Assembly (NCBI RefSeq): GCF_030552475.1
Contig: NZ_JAUPED010000007.1
Span: 124,001-188,000 of the forward strand
Direction of reading: 5' to 3'
DNA: 64,000 nucleotides
Origin: Mariniflexile sp. AS56
GTDB lineage: Bacteria; Bacteroidota; Bacteroidia; Flavobacteriales; Flavobacteriaceae
This document shows positions 44,477 through 54,414 of the stretch, piece after piece. Position numbers and translations under genes: made by a program. Every line of letters begins with the position of its first letter. Within the stretch, counting starts at the first letter, position 1. Below the pieces are notes generated by a model, which was given only the letters and a program-made list of their open reading frames with translations, did not search any database and had not been told where the DNA came from.

Positions 44477-45856
44477 TTAACCAAAATATTTAAATATTTT
44501 TTTAATAATAGTTACTTTCTGGTTATAGGGTGCATAGCGTAAAGAAGGATCTAACCAATTCCCTCTTTTTATAACGGCTTTGTGATGAGAAAAAGTGTCA
44601 AACCCATATTTACCATGGTATGCTCCCATGCCACTAGGTCCTACGCCACCAAATGGTAACCTATGGTTTCCAAAATGTATTAAAACATCATTAACCACGC
44701 CACCACCAAAACTGTAGGTGCTTAGTATGTGGTCAATAAATTTTTTATCATTTGAAAAGGCATACAAAGCCAACGGTTTCTCGAAACTTGAAATAATGCG
44801 GTCTAAATCATTTTCGGTTTCATAGGTTAGAATGGGCAAAATGGGTCCGAAAATTTCATCTTGCATTACTTCACTGTCTAAAGCTGGTTCATCAATTAAA
44901 GTAGGGGCTATATAGTTGGTTTTTTCATCTATAGTGCCTCCAAAAACGACATGACAGTCTTTTAACATGTTGGCTAAACGTGAGGTGTTTTTTGTATTTA
45001 TAATTCTAGGAAAATCTTTGGATTCTTCTGGATTTTTACCATAAAATTGAGTGATTTCAGCCTTTAAAAGTGTAATAAATTCTTGTTTTAGGGCGTGTTT
45101 AATTATAATATAATCGGGTGCGATACATGTTTGTCCGCCATTAAAAAATTTACCCCAAACTATGCGTTTTGCTGCTAGTTTTAAGTTCGCCGTGTCATCA
45201 ATGATACAGGGTGATTTACCGCCTAGTTCTAAAGTAACGGGTGTTAGATGTTTTGCTGCTGCTTCCGCTATTATTTTACCAACAGATACGCTTCCTGTAA
45301 AGAAAATATAATCCCATTTTTTTGACAATAACTCTGTCGCTACCTGTACATCACCTTGTATGGATGCGACATAGTTTTCTGGAAAAACAGCTTTTACGAT
45401 ATTTGTTAATAGTTGCGATGTATGTTTGGTGAGTTCACTTGGTTTTAAAATTACCGTATTTCCTGCGGCAATGGCTATAATTAACGGTTCTAAAGCGAGC
45501 AGAAATGGGTAGTTCCACGGGGAAATAACCAATACGTTTCCATAGGGCTCTTTATAAATAAAATCTTTGGATGGAAATGTTAATAGAGACGATTTAATCC
45601 GTTCTGGTTTTGCCCATTTTTCTAGATTTTTAATAACAAGGTTTAGTTGAGAAAGGACAAGTCCAAATTCACTAATAAAACTTTCAAACTCCGACTTTTT
45701 GAAATCCTTATACAAAGCATCATAAACAGCTTGTTCTTTTGAAAGAACCACTTCTTTTAAGGCTTTCAAATAAACCAATCGGTCTGCAATTGGTTTTGTT
45801 TTTTGTGATTTAAAAAATGTTTGTTGAGAATAAAGAATGTTGCTAATGCTATCCAA
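44477..45856 (-). CDS. Aldehyde dehydrogenase family protein
   Basis: 459 aa. The catalytic Cys is in FFNGGQTCIAPDYI, the general-base Glu in TLELGGKSPCIIDD, and the NAD-binding region is FTGSVSVGKIIAEAAAKH. The length and the hydrophobic, basic C-terminus (VTIIKKIFKYFG) resemble class 3 or fatty-aldehyde dehydrogenases bound to membranes. It oxidises aldehydes to acids with NAD(P). Transcribed with the RluA-type gene upstream. Confidence 0.92.
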   Translation of the reverse strand: MDSISNILYSQQTFFKSQKTKPIADRLVYLKALKEVVLSKEQAVYDALYKDFKKSEFESFISEFGLVLSQLNLVIKNLEKWAKPERIKSSLLTFPSKDFIYKEPYGNVLVISPWNYPFLLALEPLIIAIAAGNTVILKPSELTKHTSQLLTNIVKAVFPENYVASIQGDVQVATELLSKKWDYIFFTGSVSVGKIIAEAAAKHLTPVTLELGGKSPCIIDDTANLKLAAKRIVWGKFFNGGQTCIAPDYIIIKHALKQEFITLLKAEITQFYGKNPEESKDFPRIINTKNTSRLANMLKDCHVVFGGTIDEKTNYIAPTLIDEPALDSEVMQDEIFGPILPILTYETENDLDRIISSFEKPLALYAFSNDKKFIDHILSTYSFGGGVVNDVLIHFGNHRLPFGGVGPSGMGAYHGKYGFDTFSHHKAVIKRGNWLDPSLRYAPYNQKVTIIKKIFKYFG

Positions 45857-45881
45857 AATGTTTTTTCATAAAGATATGAAA

Positions 45882-46583
45882 TTAACCGTTGCAAGCATCC
45901 CAAATAGGATCTATAGGTAGTGGAGCAGTAACATGTACAGTTTCTAGCTTTACCGGATGCATAAAAGTGATGTGTCTAGCGTGTAAATGAATACTAGCAT
46001 CTTTGTTACTTCTATCAAATCCGTACTTTAAATCGCCTTTTATAGGGCAACCAATTGTTGATAATTGCGAACGAATTTGATGGTGTCTACCAGTCTCTAA
46101 ATTGACTTCAAGTAGCATGTAGTTGTCTAAGTTCTTTACTGTTTTATAGTGAAGAATGGCTTTTTTACTGCCGGGAACTTCTTTGGAATATGCTGTCGAT
46201 TTGTTGTTTTTCGGATTTTTCTTCAGCCAATTAACCAAAGTGTCATTAATTTTTGGAGGTGTATTTTTTACAATGGCCCAATATGTTTTATCAATATCTT
46301 TTGAAACAAACAAGGCATTTAACCTTGGGAGTACTTTACTGGTTTTGGCAAAAATAACAAGGCCTGTAGTAGGGCGGTCTAAACGGTGAACAACACCTAA
46401 ATATACATTGTTTGGTTTATTATACTTTTCCTTTATATAGTCTTTAACAACATCGCTTAGAGGCTTATCCCCAGTTTTATCGCCTTGAACAATATCACCA
46501 GCACGTTTGTTTACGATAATGATATGGTTGTCTTCAAACAGAACCTGAAGGTTATTTTTATTAGATAGTATTTTTTCTGCCAC
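45882..46583 (-). CDS. RluA-family pseudouridine synthase
   Basis: 233 aa catalytic domain with no S4 domain. The catalytic Asp is in GVVHRLDRPTTGLVIFAKT. YKTVKNLDNYMLLEVNLETGRHHQIR is the conserved RluA motif region. It isomerises uridine in rRNA or tRNA, and the exact target cannot be told. Downstream of panB on the same strand, separated by 41 bases. Confidence 0.93.
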   Translation of the reverse strand: MAEKILSNKNNLQVLFEDNHIIIVNKRAGDIVQGDKTGDKPLSDVVKDYIKEKYNKPNNVYLGVVHRLDRPTTGLVIFAKTSKVLPRLNALFVSKDIDKTYWAIVKNTPPKINDTLVNWLKKNPKNNKSTAYSKEVPGSKKAILHYKTVKNLDNYMLLEVNLETGRHHQIRSQLSTIGCPIKGDLKYGFDRSNKDASIHLHARHITFMHPVKLETVHVTAPLPIDPIWDACNG

Positions 46584-46624
46584 TGATATTCAAATATTAT
46601 TTTTGTCTACTGTCTACTGTCTAC

Positions 46625-47443
46625 TTAATACTGCTCATTATCATTTGGGAAATCTACTGCTTTTACATCATCAACATATTGAGAAATGGCATTAGTCATA
46701 TCTTCATATAAATTCATATAACGGCGTAAAAAACGTGGGTGAAATTCGTGAGTCATGCCTAACATATCATGTAAAACAAGTACTTGGCCGTCAACGCCAT
46801 TACCAGCACCTATACCAATAATAGGGATACTAACACTTTCGGCAACTTGTTTAGCGAGTTTGGCAGGGATTTTTTCTAAAACAATCGCAAAACAACCAAT
46901 ACGCTCAAGCAATTTGGCGTCTTCAATTAAATCGGCTGCTTCTTGTTCTTCTTTAGCACGTACCGTATAGGTTCCAAATTTGTAAATAGATTGAGGCGTT
47001 AAACCTAAATGGCCCATAACTGGAATTCCAGCATTTAAAATACGTTTAATGGACTCTTTAACTTCTTTACCACCTTCTAGTTTAACAGCATGTCCGCCAC
47101 TTTCCTTCATAATTCTAATGGCAGAGCGCAAGGCTTCTTTTGGGTCACTTTGATAGCTTCCAAAAGGTAAATCTACCACAACCAACGCACGGTCTATTGC
47201 ACGAATTACTGAAGATGCATGATAAATCATTTGGTCTAAAGTAATAGGTAATGTGGTTTCGTGTCCAGCCATAACATTACTTGCTGAATCACCAACCAAA
47301 ATAACATCGATACCTGCTCCATCTACTATTTTAGCCATGGTATAATCATAAGCTGTAAGCATAGATATTTTTTCACCACGGGCCTTCATATCGACCAAGG
47401 TTTTTACGGTAATGCGTTTGTACTCTTTTTTTGCTGTAGACAT
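46625..47443 (-). CDS. panB: 3-methyl-2-oxobutanoate hydroxymethyltransferase PanB
   Basis: 272 aa, usual size. Family motifs are [49 protein letters not shown] and [16 protein letters not shown], with catalytic Glu in [11 protein letters not shown]. It adds a hydroxymethyl group to ketoisovalerate in pantothenate synthesis. Followed by the pseudouridine synthase gene. Confidence 0.96.
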   Translation of the reverse strand: MSTAKKEYKRITVKTLVDMKARGEKISMLTAYDYTMAKIVDGAGIDVILVGDSASNVMAGHETTLPITLDQMIYHASSVIRAIDRALVVVDLPFGSYQSDPKEALRSAIRIMKESGGHAVKLEGGKEVKESIKRILNAGIPVMGHLGLTPQSIYKFGTYTVRAKEEQEAADLIEDAKLLERIGCFAIVLEKIPAKLAKQVAESVSIPIIGIGAGNGVDGQVLVLHDMLGMTHEFHPRFLRRYMNLYEDMTNAISQYVDDVKAVDFPNDNEQY

Positions 47444-47533
47444 GGTATTTTATTTGATAGGTTGTAAAAGTAATAAATTAAAGTGTTATGTACTTATGAA
47501 AACGGTGTTTGTACGCTTGATTATGATTAAAAC

Positions 47534-48958
47534 TTAGCAATCTGAAATATGAACGCCAACTGCTAAACCACCCTCAGAGGTTTCTTTATACTTTGTGTTC
47601 ATATCTTTAGCGGTTTCCCACATGGTAGAAACGACTTTATCCAACGGAACTTTTACGTTTTTAGGGTCTGTATCCAAAGCCATTTCAGCAGCGTTTATGG
47701 CTTTTATGGCACCCATAGCATTCCGTTCTATACAAGGAATTTGAACCAAACCACCAATTGGGTCGCAGGTTAAACCTAGATGGTGTTCCATGGCTATTTC
47801 GGCAGCAACCAATACCTGTTCGTGCGTACCACCCATAAGTTCACAAAGAGCAGCAGCGGCCATGGCTGATGATACGCCAATTTCTGCTTGACAACCGCCC
47901 ATAGCAGCACTTATAGTAGCGCCTTTTTTGAAAATACTTCCAATTTCTCCTGCAACTAATAGAAATTGTTTGATGTGACTAAAATCGGCTTCATGGTTTT
48001 CAATTACCATATAATACATTAAAACAGAAGGTATAACGCCTGCACTTCCATTAGTTGGTGCCGTAACAACGCGACCTAAAGAAGCATTCACTTCGTTAAC
48101 AGATAAAGCAAAACAGCTTACCCATTTTAAAATTTGCCTGAATTTAACATCAGTTTTCCGAATGGTTTCAAGCCATTCTTGAGGTGAGTTGTATGGTAAT
48201 TCACCTTTTAAGGTTTGGTAGGTATCAAATGCGCGTCGTCTCACATTTAAGCCTCCAGGTAAATTTCCTTCGGTATGGCAGCCAATGTAAATGCATTCCA
48301 ACATGGTATCCCAAATACGTTGAAGCTCAAAATCGATGGTTTCAATGGAACGGATTGATTTTTCGTTTTCTAGTACAACTTCTGAAATAGGTTTGTTTAA
48401 TTGGTTACAAAATTTTAGTAAATCATTGCCAGTTTCAACTGGGTAAGGAAAGGTACAGTTGAAAATAATTTTATTTGCTTTTGAATTTTTTCGTTCTTCT
48501 TGAACCACAAAACCGCCTCCTATCGAGTAGTAGGTAGATTTCGATTTTCTACCTTTTATAGTGGCTGAAAATTGGATGCCATTAGAATGAAAGGGCAAGA
48601 ATTTTCTATTGAAAACAATATCGGTTTCTGGATTAAATGGTAATTCTTTTTCATTATTGAAAAGAATGGTTTTGTTACTTTTTATTTCGGAAATGATGGA
48701 TGCAATGGTTTCTGTTGGTATGGTTTCTGGGTTTGCGCCTGTTAAACCCAACATAATAGCATAATCTGTGGCATGGCCTTTACCTGTTAAGGATAAAGAG
48801 CCATAAAGGTCTATGGATATTTTTTCGACCTCATTAAATTTTTGAGCCTCTTTTAGTTCTTTTATCCAGCGTTCGGCTGCACGCCAAGGTCCAAGAGTGT
48901 GAGAGCTCGAAGGGCCAACACCAATTTTTAACATATCGAAAACAGAAATACATTCCAT
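47534..48958 (-). CDS. sdaA: L-serine ammonia-lyase (fused alpha/beta, iron-sulfur)
   Basis: 474 aa from [20 protein letters not shown], the family start. An upstream in-frame extension would enter a dispersed repeat and is rejected. The beta half has [17 protein letters not shown]. The alpha half has the cluster cysteines in [20 protein letters not shown] and [17 protein letters not shown]. It deaminates serine to pyruvate using an oxygen-sensitive [4Fe-4S] cluster. Single gene. Confidence 0.95.
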   Translation of the reverse strand: MECISVFDMLKIGVGPSSSHTLGPWRAAERWIKELKEAQKFNEVEKISIDLYGSLSLTGKGHATDYAIMLGLTGANPETIPTETIASIISEIKSNKTILFNNEKELPFNPETDIVFNRKFLPFHSNGIQFSATIKGRKSKSTYYSIGGGFVVQEERKNSKANKIIFNCTFPYPVETGNDLLKFCNQLNKPISEVVLENEKSIRSIETIDFELQRIWDTMLECIYIGCHTEGNLPGGLNVRRRAFDTYQTLKGELPYNSPQEWLETIRKTDVKFRQILKWVSCFALSVNEVNASLGRVVTAPTNGSAGVIPSVLMYYMVIENHEADFSHIKQFLLVAGEIGSIFKKGATISAAMGGCQAEIGVSSAMAAAALCELMGGTHEQVLVAAEIAMEHHLGLTCDPIGGLVQIPCIERNAMGAIKAINAAEMALDTDPKNVKVPLDKVVSTMWETAKDMNTKYKETSEGGLAVGVHISDC

Positions 48959-49043
48959 GTGGCTAATTCTTTTTACACAAATATAGAAGACTTGGTTGGG
49001 TATAAGTCTTAAAAAGGCTAATAAATTATTAAGCGGCGAACGG

Positions 49044-49129
49044 TTGCGCAAGGGATTGAACGGCCTGTTTGAGCTCCCCGACGCAGGAGGGAGCGAGTAG
49101 TGAAAGCCCGACCCGACAGGGATGCGCCA
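49044..49129 (-). repeat. Dispersed intergenic repeat, copy B
   Basis: The minus strand reads GGCGCATCCCTGTCGGGTCG, then GGGCTTTC, and ends TTCAATCCCTTGCGCAA, the same ends as copy A. The middle differs. It falls within the false 5' extension of sdaA. Confidence 0.78.
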
Positions 49130-49210
49130 TTAAAAATGACAAATGATTAAAATTTTGTAAAGATGAAGCGCAACTGCTAAGCATGTTTGTGACTGAATAG
49201 GAGAGGGAGG

Positions 49211-49223
49211 TGACACTGTGTCA
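49211..49223. promoter_or_regulatory. Palindrome upstream of dnaK
   Basis: TGACACTGTGTCA is a perfect dyad (TGACAC/GTGTCA) around one base, 11 bases before a sigma54-like promoter. I recall TGACA-n-TGTCA dyads upstream of chaperone genes in Bacteroidota. Confidence 0.6.
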
Positions 49224-49234
49224 GTATTTCTTTA

Positions 49235-49251
49235 TTGGCATAATCATTGAC
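49235..49251 (+). promoter_or_regulatory. Sigma54-like -24/-12 promoter of dnaK
   Basis: TTGGCATAATCATTGAC has GG, then 10 bases, then GA, against the consensus GG-N10-GC. It is 54 bases before the dnaK start. Confidence 0.5.
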
Positions 49252-49304
49252 TTTAAGCTACCGAGATTAAAAATGAATTTTCAACACAAATTAAAAAATA
49301 TATT

Positions 49305-51212
49305 ATGAGTAAAATTATTGGAATCGATTTAGGAACAACCAATTCTTGCGTTTCTGTTATGGAAGGTAACGAACCAGTTGTAATCCCAAACGCAGAAGGT
49401 AAAAGAACAACGCCATCGGTTATTGCATTTGTTGAAGGCGGCGAGATTAAAGTTGGTGACCCAGCTAAAAGACAAGCAGTAACAAACCCTACAAAAACAG
49501 TTTATTCTATTAAACGTTTTATGGGTAATAGATTCTCTGAATCTAGTAAAGAAGCAGGTCGTGTACCTTATAAAGTAGTTAAAGGAGATAATGATACACC
49601 TCGTGTAGATATTGACGGACGTTTATATACGCCTCAAGAATTATCGGCTATGATTCTTCAAAAAATGAAGAAAACTGCTGAAGATTATTTAGGAGTTACA
49701 GTTACTGAAGCGGTTATTACGGTACCTGCTTACTTTAACGATAGTCAACGTCAAGCTACTAAAGAAGCTGGTGAAATTGCAGGTTTAAAAGTACGTCGTA
49801 TTATTAACGAACCAACTGCAGCTGCATTAGCTTACGGTTTAGACAAAAAAGGAATTGATCAAAAAATTGTTGTTTTTGACTTTGGTGGAGGAACACATGA
49901 TGTATCTATCTTAGAATTAGGAGACGGTGTATTTGAAGTATTATCTACTGATGGTGATACACATTTAGGTGGTGATGATGTTGATGAAAAAATCATCAAT
50001 TGGTTAGCTGATGAGTTTAATGCTGAAGAAGGTATGGACTTACGTAAAGACCCAATGTCATTACAACGTTTAAAAGAAGCTGCTGAAAAAGCGAAGATTG
50101 AATTATCATCTTCTGCACAAACAGAAATTAACTTACCATATATTACTGCAACTGCTAGTGGACCAAAACACTTAGTACGTTCATTAACAAAAGCTAAATT
50201 CGAGCAATTAATTGACGATTTAGTAAAACGTACTATCGCACCTTGTGAGTCTGCTTTAAAAGCAGCAGGTTTAAGCAAAAGTGATATTGATGAAGTTATT
50301 TTAGTAGGTGGTTCTACACGTATTCCAGCGGTACAAGCTGCAGTAGAGAAATTCTTTGGAAAAACACCAAGTAAAGGTGTAAACCCTGATGAAGTAGTAT
50401 CTTTAGGAGCAGGTATCCAAGGTGGTGTATTATCTGGTGATGTTAAGGATGTATTGTTATTAGACGTTACTCCATTATCATTAGGTATTGAAACTATGGG
50501 TAATGTAATGACGAAGCTTATTGAAGCAAATACTACGATTCCTACTAAGAAATCACAAGTATTCTCAACAGCTGCTGATAACCAACCATCTGTAGAAATT
50601 CACGTTTTACAAGGTGAAAGAGCAATGGCTGCTGATAACAAAACAATTGGTCGTTTTCACTTAGATGGTATTCCACCAGCAAGAAGAGGAACACCTCAAA
50701 TTGAAGTAACGTTTGATATTGATGCCAATGGTATTATACACGTAACAGCTGGAGATAAAGCGACAGGTAAAACTCAAGATATTCGTATTGAAGCATCTTC
50801 TGGTTTAACTGAAGAAGAAATCCAAAAAATGAAAGCAGATGCTGAAGCAAATGCAGAATCTGATGCTAAAGCAAGAGAAACTGCTGAAAAATTAAATGCT
50901 GCTGATGCTATGATTTTCCAAACTGAAAGTCAATTAGCTGAATTTGGTGATAAATTATCTGATGATAAAAAACAACCAATTGAAGAAGCGCTTGCTGAAT
51001 TAAAAACAGCTTTTGAAACTAAAGATTTAGCGGTAATAGACCCTGCTTTAGAGAAAATTAACGAAGCTTGGAAAGTTGCTAGTGAAGAAATGTACAAAGC
51101 ACAAGCTGAAGGACAACAAGGTGGTGGACAACCAGGACCTGATGCTGCAAGTCAAAATGGACAAGCAGAATCTAGCGATGTTGAAGATGTAGATTTCGAA
51201 GAAGTGAAGTAA
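49305..51212 (+). CDS. dnaK: Molecular chaperone DnaK (Hsp70)
   Basis: 635 aa. The start [20 protein letters not shown] is canonical. The ATPase domain includes [20 protein letters not shown] and [14 protein letters not shown]. The linker is [14 protein letters not shown], followed by the substrate domain, and the C-terminal tail ends [11 protein letters not shown]. It folds proteins with DnaJ and GrpE, which are not adjacent. A palindrome and sigma54-like promoter lie upstream, and a terminator follows at 51244. Confidence 0.98.
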   Translation: MSKIIGIDLGTTNSCVSVMEGNEPVVIPNAEGKRTTPSVIAFVEGGEIKVGDPAKRQAVTNPTKTVYSIKRFMGNRFSESSKEAGRVPYKVVKGDNDTPRVDIDGRLYTPQELSAMILQKMKKTAEDYLGVTVTEAVITVPAYFNDSQRQATKEAGEIAGLKVRRIINEPTAAALAYGLDKKGIDQKIVVFDFGGGTHDVSILELGDGVFEVLSTDGDTHLGGDDVDEKIINWLADEFNAEEGMDLRKDPMSLQRLKEAAEKAKIELSSSAQTEINLPYITATASGPKHLVRSLTKAKFEQLIDDLVKRTIAPCESALKAAGLSKSDIDEVILVGGSTRIPAVQAAVEKFFGKTPSKGVNPDEVVSLGAGIQGGVLSGDVKDVLLLDVTPLSLGIETMGNVMTKLIEANTTIPTKKSQVFSTAADNQPSVEIHVLQGERAMAADNKTIGRFHLDGIPPARRGTPQIEVTFDIDANGIIHVTAGDKATGKTQDIRIEASSGLTEEEIQKMKADAEANAESDAKARETAEKLNAADAMIFQTESQLAEFGDKLSDDKKQPIEEALAELKTAFETKDLAVIDPALEKINEAWKVASEEMYKAQAEGQQGGGQPGPDAASQNGQAESSDVEDVDFEEVK

Positions 51213-51243
51213 TTAGGTTTATACTAACTTAATTTTATATAAT

Positions 51244-51279
51244 AAAAACGCAATCATTTAATTATGGTTGCGTTTTTTT
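51244..51279 (+). terminator. Terminator after dnaK
   Basis: AAAAACGCAATCAT pairs with ATGGTTGCGTTTTT (one wobble pair) around a 6-base loop, followed by a T-run. Confidence 0.9.
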
Positions 51280-51318
51280 AGGTTAAAAACCGTACTAGAA
51301 ATACTAATAGAAATTTTA

Positions 51319-51843
51319 TCATATAATATTACCTTGAGGGTCAATTTTTAAAGATTTTGTTTCGCCATTTCTTGCAATATTCAATTTATAAAACTTTTTG
51401 GATACGCCTTTATCTGAATAATTAACTACGTAAACGTTGGATTGAATAATAAAACCATAATGTGTTTTAGTAATGGTGTTTCTTACTTCGAATGGTAATT
51501 TTACGTTTTTAAACCTTTCAGTTGTTCTAACTATTTTTCCATTAGCATCATAAGTCGCCATGATTGTGCCTTTATAAGCTTTGGCCTCTTTAAAAGTAAC
51601 AGAGTAGAATTCAGTACCTGCTTTGTATGCAGGATCTTCTTTTATATTGTATTCTGCTACTTGACTTTCTAAATAGTCTATACGTTTTGACATATCTGCT
51701 TCGAATACCGTATTAATGTAGGAGGCATTTGTAGATGTAAGGGCTTCTACTTTAGTTGAAAAACTATCAGGTTCGAATGCTGCTTGTGGGTACATAAGGG
51801 TGGTAAACCCTAAAAAAAAGATACCAATTAAAATTTTTTTCAT
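51319..51843 (-). CDS. Secreted protein of unknown function
   Basis: 174 aa. The signal peptide MKKILIGIFFLGFTTLMYPQ is followed by a beta-rich mature region with repeats of charged strands, such as KAYKGTIMATYDANGKIVRT and THYGFIIQSNVYVVNYSDKG. Related flavobacterial proteins are sometimes labelled nicotinate-nucleotide adenylyltransferase, but no HxGH or ISSTxxR nucleotidyltransferase motif is seen, so that label is not supported. Probably periplasmic. Confidence 0.72.
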   Translation of the reverse strand: MKKILIGIFFLGFTTLMYPQAAFEPDSFSTKVEALTSTNASYINTVFEADMSKRIDYLESQVAEYNIKEDPAYKAGTEFYSVTFKEAKAYKGTIMATYDANGKIVRTTERFKNVKLPFEVRNTITKTHYGFIIQSNVYVVNYSDKGVSKKFYKLNIARNGETKSLKIDPQGNII

Positions 51844-51952
51844 GATATTAGAATTAAATTAAACAAAGTGTAGCTTAAAACTAATTGCTATGGAGGGAAT
51901 TATTTTGTAACAATGTACTTGTACTTAATTACAACATAAAAGTAGTAATTAC

Positions 51953-51994
51953 AATAAAGAGGCGATGCTACCTAGGTAGCATCGCCTCTTTATT
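51953..51994 (-). terminator. Perfect 42-bp palindrome, terminator of the Crp-family gene
   Basis: AATAAAGAGGCGATGCTACCT is followed at once by its exact complement, ending in CTCTTTATT. It forms a stem of up to 19-21 bp with a tiny loop, 18 bases after the Crp-family gene's stop. Confidence 0.85.
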
Positions 51995-52011
51995 TAACAT
52001 ATTTTATGATT

Positions 52012-52695
52012 TTAATTTTTCAGTTTGTCCAATAGCAAGCTCATATTAATAATTTCAAGTTGCTTATTTTCAATTTTTAAAATACCCGCTTCTTTAAATT
52101 GTTGAATGGTTCTATTTAAAACAGCTCGTGTTGTTCCAATTAATTGTGCTAATTCTTTATGTGGCAAGTCGTTTATTAATTCTATCTTTTTCGAACTTTC
52201 GTTGGTGTAGTCTAGCAGTAATCTTGCCAATCGGGTAGAGGTGTCATCTAGGTTAGAGCTGGCAACGAAGGTTTCTAAAAATGTCATTTTAACTATAATG
52301 TATTGCAATAAACTAATGTAAAAACTAGGATTTACCTGCATCCATTTTTTTAGTGTTTCTATAGGAATACTTATAACCTCAGTCGTGTCTAAAGTTTCAT
52401 AATATACGGTACGTTGTGGTAGGTTGAAGATCGTGTACACATCGAAAACGTCATGTTTTGCTAATAAGAAAAGCGTTATTTTTCGATCTTTATTGTGATT
52501 AAAATGGTACACTTTAAGCCGTCCCGAAATAATAAAATGGAATTTATAACTTGTTTTGTCAGTATCCAAAAAGCAAGTTTTTTTAGGCCAATTTTTAAAT
52601 GAAAAATCTTTAATTAAATGTTTTAAATCTACATTTTTAAATAAAGGGTTTTCAGAAAGTTTGGATAGGCAATATTCTTCATGATTTTCCGCCAT
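52012..52695 (-). CDS. Crp/Fnr-family transcriptional regulator
   Basis: 227 aa. The N-terminal cyclic-nucleotide-type beta-roll contains YKFHFIISGRLKVYHFNHNK. It is followed by a dimerisation helix and a C-terminal winged HTH with LPHKELAQLIGTTRAVLNRT and FKEAGILKIENKQLEI. No Fnr-type cysteine cluster is present. The effector is unknown. It is divergent from the nitronate monooxygenase gene across 250 bases. Confidence 0.93.
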   Translation of the reverse strand: MAENHEEYCLSKLSENPLFKNVDLKHLIKDFSFKNWPKKTCFLDTDKTSYKFHFIISGRLKVYHFNHNKDRKITLFLLAKHDVFDVYTIFNLPQRTVYYETLDTTEVISIPIETLKKWMQVNPSFYISLLQYIIVKMTFLETFVASSNLDDTSTRLARLLLDYTNESSKKIELINDLPHKELAQLIGTTRAVLNRTIQQFKEAGILKIENKQLEIINMSLLLDKLKN

Positions 52696-52920
52696 TGCTC
52701 CTGTTTTTAAAGGTTATTAGAGAAATGATGTAGAGAGTGCTAGCGAAAAGTTAGTAAGGAAGTTTAAAAGTAGGAATATTATTGGTAAAATGCTAATTTT
52801 TAATAGTTTAATGATTATTTTGGAAGATGAAATTAAATCATTCATTTTGTTTTTTCTTCTGGAATACTGCTAATTAAGTATTTGTTATAGTAATTTTACT
52901 ATGCATGCATAATATTTTGT

Positions 52921-52928
52921 TATATTTG
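52921..52928 (+). promoter_or_regulatory. Probable -7 promoter element of the nitronate monooxygenase gene
   Basis: TATATTTG matches TAnnTTTG, 18 bases before the start codon. No CRP/FNR-type dyad was recognised in the 250-base gap. Confidence 0.45.
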
Positions 52929-52945
52929 TAAAAATCAATAGAAAC

Positions 52946-53893
52946 ATGGAAACCAAACTAACTCAACTTTTAAAAATAAAACATCCCATTATACAAGCAC
53001 CTATGTTTTTGGTATCTAATACAGCCATGGTGATTGAAGGGATGAAAGAGGGGATAGCAGGTTGCATTCCAGCTTTAAATTATAGAAGTTTGGAAGCGTT
53101 AAAAGCAGCCATTACGGAGCTTAAAGCAGCTAAGGTAGAAGGAGGGTCTTTTGGTTTTAATCTTATTGTAAATAAATCGAATATCAAATATAAAGAGCAG
53201 TTACGTGTTATTTGTGAAGAAGGTTGCGATTTTATAATTACGTCTTTAGGAAGTCCTGAAGAAACTATTAATCAAGCCCATCAAGTAGGTATTAAGGTGT
53301 TTTGTGATGTGGTCGATTTAAAATTTGCACAAAAAGTGGAAGCTTTAGGGGCCGATGCTATTATAGCTGTAAATAACCAAGCAGGAGGTCACAGAGGAAA
53401 TTTGTCGCCTAAAGATCTCATAGTCGAGCTAGTTTCTAATTGTAATATTCCTGTTATTTCTGCAGGTGGTGTGGGCTGTAAGGCAGATATTGATGCCATG
53501 TTAAGTTATGGCGCCGATGGTGTTTCAGTAGGAAGTCCTTTTATAGCATCCACTGAAGCTAATGTAACAGATGAATACAAACAGGCCTGTGTAGAATATG
53601 GCGCTGATGATATTATTATGACCGAGCGTATTTCTGGTACCCCATGTACCGTTATAAATACACCCTACGTTAAAAAAATAGGCACAAGTGCAACTTGGAT
53701 AGAATCTGTATTAAATAAGCATAAAAAGTTGAAAAAATGGGTGAAAATGGTTCGTTTTTCAATAGGAATGAATGCAACTAAAAATGCTGCTACCAAAGCC
53801 ACTTATAAAACGGTTTGGGTTGCTGGACCCAGTATAGAACATACCCATGCGGTTTTACCTGTAAAAGAGATTATTAAGGGTTTAGTAGAGTAA
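52946..53893 (+). CDS. Nitronate monooxygenase (2-nitropropane dioxygenase family)
   Basis: 315 aa TIM-barrel flavoprotein. It begins LLKIKHPIIQAPMFLVSNTA, the FMN-binding start of the family. The middle has AIIAVNNQAGGHRGNLSPKD and ISAGGVGCKADIDAMLSYGA, followed by GADGVSVGSPFIAS. It oxidises nitronates, or acts as a related FMN reductase. The divergent Crp-type gene may control it. Confidence 0.9.
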   Translation: METKLTQLLKIKHPIIQAPMFLVSNTAMVIEGMKEGIAGCIPALNYRSLEALKAAITELKAAKVEGGSFGFNLIVNKSNIKYKEQLRVICEEGCDFIITSLGSPEETINQAHQVGIKVFCDVVDLKFAQKVEALGADAIIAVNNQAGGHRGNLSPKDLIVELVSNCNIPVISAGGVGCKADIDAMLSYGADGVSVGSPFIASTEANVTDEYKQACVEYGADDIIMTERISGTPCTVINTPYVKKIGTSATWIESVLNKHKKLKKWVKMVRFSIGMNATKNAATKATYKTVWVAGPSIEHTHAVLPVKEIIKGLVE

Positions 53894-53895
53894 TA

Positions 53896-54261
53896 TTAAT
53901 GCACTAAAGCCGTCTTTTTCTGTTTTTTATTTCCAACAAATAGACATAATGTGGTGCTCATTGTAAACCCTCCTAAGGAGCTAGCAATGGCTTCACCTGT
54001 ATCCCAATAATAATAGCCTTCTTTATCTTTTCTAAGGCTGTCATAAAGTTCTTTTGATACACCTGCAAACACAGAAGTTCCTAGGCTATACCAAAAGGCT
54101 TTTTTCTTGTTTTTAGTAGTTCTGTAAACAATGGAATAAGTAGTTGCAGAAATTATGGCACCAGCGGCTAAGTGTAATTTGTCATCGGCAGATATTAATT
54201 GTCCGAAACTGACATTAGAACTTAAAAAGCAAACAATTACTGTGGCCGTTGTAAATTTCAT
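53896..54261 (-). CDS. YfiM/DUF2279-like envelope protein
   Basis: 121 aa. The signal peptide MKFTTATVIVCFLSSNVSFG is followed by DDKLHLAAGAIISATTYSI and two hydrophobic stretches with a KAFWYSLGTSVFAGVSKELY helix and YYYWDTGEAIASSLGG. These match YfiM-type small envelope proteins. The stop is 2 bases from the convergent nitronate monooxygenase stop. Function unknown. Confidence 0.75.
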   Translation of the reverse strand: MKFTTATVIVCFLSSNVSFGQLISADDKLHLAAGAIISATTYSIVYRTTKNKKKAFWYSLGTSVFAGVSKELYDSLRKDKEGYYYWDTGEAIASSLGGFTMSTTLCLFVGNKKQKKTALVH

Positions 54262-54414
54262 TAGATCTAAATTTTGTTGACTTATTAATTTAAGACTTAA
54301 AATACTGAATTTGTTATATATTCGTTTTTTTTAATATTTATACGATTAAGTGAACTTATTAATACTTCGTAAGTGTTATTAGTTCTTATTTAGAAGTTAA
54401 TTAGAATACATTTA

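Larger units (their letters stand above)
48959..49304. other. Non-coding region between sdaA and dnaK
   Basis: 346 bases. It contains dispersed repeat copy B and the dnaK control region with a palindrome and a sigma54-like promoter, all listed separately. No gene was seen. Confidence 0.75.

Noticed and set aside
48959-49051. In-frame N-terminal extension of serine deaminase
   Set aside because: It runs into dispersed repeat copy B, and the family start [20 protein letters not shown] fits at 48958.
51319-51843. Nicotinate-nucleotide adenylyltransferase
   Set aside because: Although relatives may carry that name, there are no nucleotidyltransferase motifs, and the protein has a signal peptide.
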